From assembly GCA_026874595.1 (NCBI GenBank), contig CM049314.1, positions 9,416,729 to 9,480,728 of the forward strand: a stretch of DNA of 64,000 bases, written 5' to 3'. This DNA is from Sipunculus nudus (taxonomy: Eukaryota > Annelida > Sipuncula > Golfingiida > Sipunculidae). The notes under the pieces are model-generated. The model saw nothing but the letters and a program-made list of their open reading frames with translations, had not been told where the DNA came from and ran no database searches. This document shows positions 49,501 to 58,500 of this stretch, piece by piece. Position 1 is the first letter of the stretch; every line of letters starts with the position of its first letter. The position numbers and the translations under genes are program-made.

Positions 49501-52500
49501 TCCATGAAAAATCTCCTTGGAAACCAGAAATTAGGTCTCTGTTACCCATATCCTTCGAGCTATGGGGCCCCAAAGTACCCCCCAGAAAAGTCAAAAATTT
49601 CATACAAAAACATCAATATCTCATTAACTACATCACTGATGGTCATGATTTTTTGCATACATATTGATCATGAGATGTTCCATCAGTTCCTGCAGACTGG
49701 TGGCGCCACCTGAATTTTTCGATTTTTTACGAATTTTTTTCTCTATTTTTGAGACCTTTAAAAATGTGAACATCTGTTAACAAGGCACAAATTGTAAAGA
49801 CTGGAACTAGAATCTTCATTATTGAGACATTGAGAGGTCAATGAAAAAAAGTCCATGGAAACCAGAAATTAGGTCTCTGTTACCCATATCCTTCGAGCTA
49901 TGGGGCCCCGAAGTACCCCCCAGAATAGTCAAAAATTTAATACAAAAACTTCAATATCTCATTAACTACATTACTGATGGTCATGATTTTTTGCATGGAT
50001 ATTGATCATGGAGTGTTTCATCAGTTCTGCAGACTGGTGGCGCCACCTGTATTTTTTCAATTTTTACGAATTTTTTCTCTATTTTTGAGACCTCTGAAGA
50101 TGCAGTCATCAGTTAACAGGGCACAAATCGTAATGACTGGACCTAGAATCTTCTCTCTTGACATGCAGAGAGGCCCATAAAAAGTCTCCTTGGAAAGCTG
50201 AAATTAGGTCTCTGTTACCCATAACCTCTGAGCTATGGGGCTCCGAAGTACCCCCCAGAATAATGGAAAATTTGATACAAAAGTTCAAGTAACTGATCAA
50301 ATATTGCATTGATCACCATGATTCTTTGCATTGATTTTGATCATGGGGTGTTTCATCAGTTTCTGCAGACTGGTGGTGTCACCTGTATTTTTTCGATTTT
50401 TACGTGTTTTTTTCACTATTTTTGAGACATTAAAAGATGCGGTCATCGGTTAACAGGGCACAAATCCTAATGACTGGACCTAGAATCGTCTCTCTTGACA
50501 TGCAGGGAGGCCCATGAAAAGTCTCCTTGGAAACCTGAAACTAGGTCTCTGTTACCCATAACCTCTGAGCCATGGGGCTCAGAAGTACCCCCCAGAATAA
50601 TGGAAAATTTGATACAAAAGCTCAAATATCTGAACAACTATTGCATTGATCACCATGATTCTTTGTATGGATATTGATCATGGGATGTTTCATCAGTTTC
50701 TGCAGTCTGGTGGCGCCACCTGTATTCTTTCGATTTTTACGAATTATTTTCTCTATTTATGAGACCTTAAGATGGGGTCATCTGTTAACAGGGCACAAAT
50801 CGTAATGCCTGGACCTAGAATCTTCTCTCTTGACATGCAGGGAGGCCCATTAAAAGTCTCCTTAGAAACTTAGAAAAAGGTCTCTGTTACCCATTTTCTT
50901 CGAGCTATGGGGCTCCCAAATACCCCCCAGAATGATGGAAAATTTGATACAAAAGCTTGAGTATCTGAAAAACTATTGCAATGATCACCATAATTCTTTG
51001 CACGGATATTGATCTTGGAATGTTTCATCAGTTTCTGCAGTCTGATGGCGCCACTGGTATTTTTTCGATTTTTAGCCCAGCTGACTATAAGTCATCTGAG
51101 CTATAGTCATGGTCCATTGTCCGTCGTCCGTCCGTCTGTCTGTCCGTCCGTCCGTCTGGATGTCCGTCCGTAAGACTGGCACTTTTCGACACCGTTGGAC
51201 CTACGAATCTGAATTTTGGCATACAGTTAGATGTCCCCATAATCTCCTACCATGCCAAAAATTGGGTCAATAGGACTTCGTTCCCCTGAGATATTAAGGA
51301 AAAACCTCAATTTTTTATTAAAAATCTATTTTCACACTTCAGGACTGCCTAAAATCAAAACCACTTATCTGGTTTTCTTCATATTTACCATAAATATTCC
51401 TCTATATAGTTCCTAGATGTACATGCCAGATATTAAGTCAGTATTATATAATCAGAGTTTGCGAAAACTTGCAGTTGGCAGCAGGACAGTAGGTCCTGCT
51501 GCAGAGGGCTTATAGCCGGTCCTGCCAGATTTCTGCAGGACCTGCCACGAAGTATATTATTGGATATATTTTAATGCTCAATTATATTTTTCTATGATTA
51601 AAAATTATCATTAATAACTTGTGTCAAGAGAATTATTCATATAATACTGAGAAGTATAAATACAAATTAACATCTCTAATATATTCAAAGGGGAAATGTT
51701 GTATGGAAATTAAAAAAAAAATGAAATTTTATTTGCTCAAGGGATCTATGGGTACATGGTGAAAATGCCTGGGTATTTTATTTATAATGGATTGTCAGTG
51801 AGTGTCAATACAAAAAATAAGGCTTGTATCAGTTAAATCTTTTATTGCATTACCGATCGGTTTAAACTTAAAATGTTGTTTTGTAACCATGACGTTTTGT
51901 ACAATCAAATTCGCCCCCTGATGTCCTGATCGCAACGCACGCAGCACACATGTTGATTTAGGAACGACCTCTGGCGGGACAGTGGGGCACTATATTCTAA
52001 GACACCGCGCACGTGCACGTCGTGTGAAATTTCTCATGCAGATAGTTCCCAACTGAGGGTCCGTTCATAAATTTTTTTGACACACAAGTATACAAAACTG
52101 GCGAGTCATGGTTGATTATCTCATTTCAACTTAAAAATAATTTAGGCTCCTGTCCCCGTTGACAAGAAGTCGCGAAAACGTCTGGGGCGAAACGGCACGT
52201 TTGACGCTGCGAATTGGCAATTTGTGAAATGTCTGAGAACCAAATTATCCAATAATAGCGTCTGTTGTTTAGACTGACGGACTGAATGGCTCATAAGTAA
52301 CTCTTATGGCAATTTTGATTGGCTGCGATTTTATCTTTTTAAGGAAATTAAATGCACAGGCGAATCACGGCCATCTGTATTCTGCCTTCGCTTTGCCATC
52401 AAATTTATGACAACAAATGCACATGGAGCAGTTTACGCAGTGACAGTAAAGCAAATTAAGGAAAGTTGGTCTCCAATTCGAATAATATGTAATGCTGGGA

Positions 52501-55500
52501 AACAGACGGACACCAGGTCCGGCTGGAATAGAGATTTTATCGGACCCGCCCGTTTTCAGCCGGTCAGGTCCGCAGGACCGACGGATTTCGCATACTCTGT
52601 ATAATTTAAAAAAGTTATGGGCCCAAACATAATGGACTTTGTAAAAAAATCAGGAAGATATTTGGTCACTTAAGACCAAAAGTGTTAAAGGTTGGGACAT
52701 TTTTCCAGTAATACAACTTATATTAATCAAAATTTAATTGTATACCAAAAATTAGATCAAAATTTGTTAAATTTTTTTAAATATTGGCAAAAATATAAAA
52801 TTGGTACCTTAAATTTTGCCAAACTTTGGCCATGGCACGTTTTTTTCCTGTAAGTACTGTGGATTTAATTTTCACACCATGTATACATAAGGATTTAATC
52901 TGTTAAAATCTGAAATTTAAAAATAAAAGCTGCAAAATTAGGCTAGTTATTGAATTTTTTTGGAGGCTCTTGTTGTATTCCCTTACATTGTCAAGCAGTC
53001 CACCTTGATGACTGTAGGTCATTCAGTGCACATCTCTATGCTCCCCAGGCTGTTGACATAATTTTAGATGTCCCCAAAATCTCCTATAATACCGAAAATT
53101 GGGTCATTAGGACTTTGTTCAGGACTTCGAGATATTAAGGAAAAAAAACCTCCGTTTTCCATAAAAAAAAAGCCATTGTTACACTTCAGGGCTGCCTACA
53201 AAACCACTGATCTGTTTTTGATCGTATTTAGGATTCACATTCTTTTATACATTTTCTATGAACATACCAAAAATTAGGTTAGTATTGGGTATTATTTTGA
53301 AGGTATGGGCCAAAACATAATGCAATTTGTTAAAAAATCAGGAAATATATTTACTCACATGAGAATTGCTGAACCTAGAGACTTTTTTTCAGGAATATAA
53401 CTTTATTTAATCAAGATTCAATTGTTTACCCAAAATTAGATCTGAATTTTGCAAATTTTTCAAGTTATTAGCATTAATAAAAAATCAATACCTTAAATTT
53501 TGTCCAACTTTGGCACTGTTGATTTAATTTTCGCAGCATATATACATAAGGATTTAATCTTTTAAAATCTGAAATTTCAAAGAAATTGATTGGAAAGAAT
53601 AGCTTTTATTCATGTTTTCATACACCATGTCAAGTGTTGTTTACATCTAGCCCACCTAGTAGTACAGCCTTCACTTGCATTATGTAACCCAGCCCATGCA
53701 GCTTGCCTTGGGTCAGCTTGGCCACTACCAGCAGGCTTCCCCTCTGCTCTGCACTCCCTCCCCCCCCCCCCCCCCCCCCCCCCCGATGGTGCATAAACTA
53801 GATGAATGTTATTATTTTCTGTATGTGATTCATTCTTATTCTATGCTATGCTACATTTTAGATTTTGTATTGTACCACCAGGGTTACAATGATTAAAGTG
53901 TACATTTAATTGTGTCCACAAAGTGGTGTATTGCTATGAAAGTGTGGATGTTCATGAGATAAGTAATTCCTTAAGAGGAGTAAAAACTTCACCAGGTGTG
54001 AAATTTACTATTAATTTCAGTAATTAATTAAAACTTGGATAGTAATTAGCACAATGATATTGTTTGTTTCTCATTCAACCAACAGTGTGTATACTTTATT
54101 TAGAAAGATGTTTTATTTTATAAAATTTACTGAATCTTTTATTTTATTTTGGTGAATAAAATTAAGCAGGTACTGAAAACTCCAATGTGCAAAACTTTTT
54201 AATAGTGATTCAAGGAATATTCTTGTAGATGCCATGTTGTGGCATTATTTTCTTTTAAATTCAGTTTAAACATTTATGATTTAAAACTAATTAAATATAT
54301 GTGTAAGCATAATATGACCCAATATGAGCTACACTCTGGATATATGATGATTACAACTTTTGCAACAATTCTAATATTTTAACTTATAGTTTCAGTTTTT
54401 TACTCTGTATATATAATGATTGCAACTTTTGCAACAATTCTAATATTTTAACTTATATTTTCAGGTTTTTTCATTTAAAATTTATAAAACCTGTAAATAA
54501 AAAAAATGATTCAGATAAAAACTTCTTAATGGAAAAAGTGGATATGCTTAAAAAAAAAAATAGGCTTATATATAAACTTAAATGCATTATTCCCTTGAAA
54601 GTGAAATAAAGGTATTAGTCCATTCTGTCCACTTGCCTGTCCATCTGTAAATTTTCCATCTGTAAATTTTCATACATTACAGTATCTCAAAACTTTTACT
54701 GTTTTTCTTCATGACAGTCTTGTCAGAGTATTAGTTTGCAATCATATATTTAGAACTTTACTATAACCAAGTAGGAGGGCCCCTTTCCTCTTAGCTTTTC
54801 ATATTCTTATATAAATGAAAAACATTACAATAGAATATTTCTACATCCACCTTCGTGCTGCCCTCACTTTTCCCTTCTCCGAACCCCATCCCAAAGTCAG
54901 CCTCAGTAAGCAAGAACAAGATGAATCAGATATATTCATACTTTAATATTTTGTATAACTATTCGTCCATAGGTACCTATGTACATGCCAGAAATTATGT
55001 CAATATTGTGTAATATGTAGACATAGTGGGCATCACAATAATGTACCTTGTCAAGACTAAAGAGATATTGTGTCATACAGTCACAAATTCATAAATCACT
55101 TCATCAGCATAGTTAATCATAACATCATATCTGTCAAATTGAAAGCTTGCAGACTACCATACACTTTAGATCCTTCAACAAATAGCCTTATCATCATTCT
55201 ACTACTGCTTATTACTGCTGTCATTGCATTCATATTTGCTCAAATATATCACAATTTTCTACACCTCTTTAATAAATAAAAAATAAACCACTATATATGA
55301 CTCTATTAATCCATCAGTCAGGTTATTTCATTTATCATTTACTCACGTATTACATTACATTCCTTTATAATAGCCCAACATGTCCATGATATTCATAAGC
55401 TTTATCGACTCGATATAGTATCACAGTGGAGAAACATTTATGGTCCAATCACGATCAGCTGAGCGCCGTGACCCATGGGTCCCTTGTTATGAATTTTACA

Positions 55501-58500
55501 GGGCACAAATCGTAATGCCTAGTAGGGTTGGGACGGTTTCCGGTATACGGTATTATCACGATATCTGACAGCTACGGTTATCATACCGTCAACTTTCCTA
55601 TTATTGCGATACCACGATATCAATTTTTTATTCACGATTTTTGTTCACAAGTCAGCCCTTGAGGTTTAAAATAAATTTATTTCAAAGAATCATATTTATT
55701 AATATAAACCACATGTATTTGGATACACGCATGTGGGAGGAACCGTGTGCTTACAGACTTCGGGATTAGATGGAAATGTCCGCGTGTGGGTGGAACCGTG
55801 TGCTTACAGACTTCGGGACTAGTCGGAAATGTCCGGAAGTAGCCAGATGAATCTGTGAGGACAAAAGCTTGAGAATTACAGGAGAAAAAAAAATTACAAT
55901 GAAAGAGCAATAAATCCACATATTTATGCTTTTATTGCATGGAACGAAAATGTCAACATAAAAGTGTCACAACTGAATCGAACATTCCATACGGGTTGCA
56001 TATTTTGCCATATAAAATTGGGATGGTATATTTAGCCATGATTGGTATGACACATTCTCCGAGAATTCGCCGAGATTCTCCGGCTTTTATGTAGCTATAG
56101 GAAACTGATGGACAGTTCTGACAAGCGTGATTCTACGATGGGGGTAAGACTTCCCGCGCCTCAAGCTTGCACACCTGCAGTACCTTCATGCAACTTACAT
56201 CACCTAATGAGTCATTCTGTGGTACTGGCACAATAGGTATAAATGATATTAATACTTAACCCCTTGTATAAAGTCAAGACTTTAAAGGTGGTTGTTATAA
56301 ATATCATTATTGATGCCTTATTTAATGCCAGTATATATAGTTAAAAATATCGCGATATCACGATATATCGCGATAAAATTTGAATAATTATCATGATATC
56401 AAAAACCCATATCGTCCCAACACTAATGCCTAGACCTAGAATCTTCTGTCTTGACATGCAGAGAAGCCCATAAAAAGTTTCTTTGGAAACCTCAAATTAG
56501 GTCTCTGTTACCCATATTCTTCGAGCTATTGGGCTCAGAAGTACCCCCCAGAATAATGGAAAATTTGATACAAAAGCTCAAGTATCTGAACAACTAATGC
56601 ATTGATCACCATGATTCTTAGCATTGATATTGATCATGGGGTGTTTCATCAGTTTCTGCAGTCTGGTGGCGCCATCTGTATTTTTTTCAATTTTTAGCTC
56701 AGCTGACTGAAAGTCATCTGAGCTATAGCGATCACTCTTTGTCCGTCGTCCGTCTGTCCGTCCGTTAACCAGGCACGAATCGTAACCACTGGACCTAGAA
56801 CCTTGTAACTTGGCATTCTGAGAGGTCCATGAAAAATCTCCTTGGAAACCAGAAATTAGGTCTCTGTTACCCATATCCTTCGAGCTATGGGGCCCCAAAG
56901 TACCCCCCAGAAAAGTCAAAAATTTCATACAAAAACATCAATATCTCATTAACTACATCACTGATGGTCATGATTTTTTGCATACATATTGATCATGAGA
57001 TGTTCCATCAGTTCCTGCAGACTGGTGGCGCCACCTGTATTTTTTTTATTTTTTACGAATTTTTTTCTCTATTTTTGAGACCTTTAAAAATGTGAACATC
57101 TGTTAACAAGGCACAAATCGTAAAGACTAGACCTAGAATCTTCATTCTTGAGACATTGAGAGGTCAATGAAAAAATCTCCTTGGAAACGAGAAATTAGGT
57201 CTCTGTTACCCATATCCTTTGAGCTATGGGGCCCAAAAGTACCCCCTTGATTAGTCAAAAATTTCTTACAAAAACTTCAATATCTCAATAACTACATCAC
57301 TGATGGTCATGATTTTTGGCATACATATTGATCATGAGATGTTCCATCAGTTCCTGCTGACTGGTGGCGCCACCTGTATTGTTAGATTTTTTACGATTTT
57401 TTCCTCTATTTTTGAGACCTTTAAGGATGCTGTCATCTGTTAACGTGGCACAAATCGTAACGACTGGACCTAGAATCTTCATTCTCGACACACTTAGAGA
57501 CCCATGAAAAGTCTCAATGGAAACCTGAAATTAGGCCTCTGCTACCCATATCCTTCAAGCTATGGGGCTCCAAATTACCCCCCAGAATTGTCAAAAATTT
57601 CATACAAAAACTTCAATATCTCATTAACTACATCACTGATGGTCATGATTTTTGGCATACGTATTGATGATGAGATGTTTCATCAGTTTCTGCAGACTGG
57701 TGGCGCCACCTGTATTTTTCAATTTTTACGAATTGTTTTCTCTATTTTTGAGACCTTTAAAAATGTGAACAGGGCACAAATCATAAAGACTGGACCTAGA
57801 ATCTTCATTCTTGACACACGGATAGGTCCATGAAAAGTCTCCATGGAAACCTGAAATAAAGTCTCTGTTACCCATATACTTTGAGCTGTGTGATGGGCTC
57901 CCAATTAGCCCCCAGAATAATGGAAAATTTGATAAAAACAAACTGCAACATCTCAATAACTACAACACTGATGGTCATGATTTTTTTGCATACATATTGA
58001 TCAAGAGGTGTTCCATCAGTTCCTGCAGACTGGTGGTGCCACCTGTATTTTTTCAAATTTTCACAATTTTTTTTTTCTCTAATTTTGAGACCTTTAAGGA
58101 TGTAGTTATCTGTCAACAGGGTACAAATTGTAACGACTGGACCTAGAATCTTCATTCTTGACAGACAGGGAGACCAATGAAAAGTCTCCATGGAAACTTG
58201 AAATTAGATCTCTGTTACCCAAAATCTCTGAGCTATGGGGCTCCGAAGTACCCCCAAGAATAATGGAAAATTTGATACAAAAGCTTAAGTATCTGATAAA
58301 CTAATGCATTGATCACCATAATTCTTTTCATGGATATTGGTCATGAAATGTTCCATCAGTTTCTGAAGACTGGTGGCACCACCTGTATTCTTTCGATTTT
58401 TTAAGATTTTTTGGTTCAGCTGACTGAATGTCATTAAAGCTATAGTGACCACTCTTTGTCCGTCGTCCGTCTGTCTCTCTGTCTGTTAACAATGATCTCC

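Larger units (their letters stand above)
51074..55486 (+). mobile_element. Family B element, inner copy
   Basis: Starts AGCCCAGCTGACTATAAGTC with TCCGTCCG repeats and ends CAGCTGAGCGCCGTGACCCA with CTTG (55483-55486). Parts resemble 20336-22242; an internal segment is repeated (51215-51470 and 53060-53300). A TIR element is inserted at 51453-52599 and a C run lies at 53761-53784. Confidence 0.65.

Noticed and set aside
53590-53896. Two short frames with proline runs
   Set aside because: The prolines come from the poly-C tract; no coding evidence.
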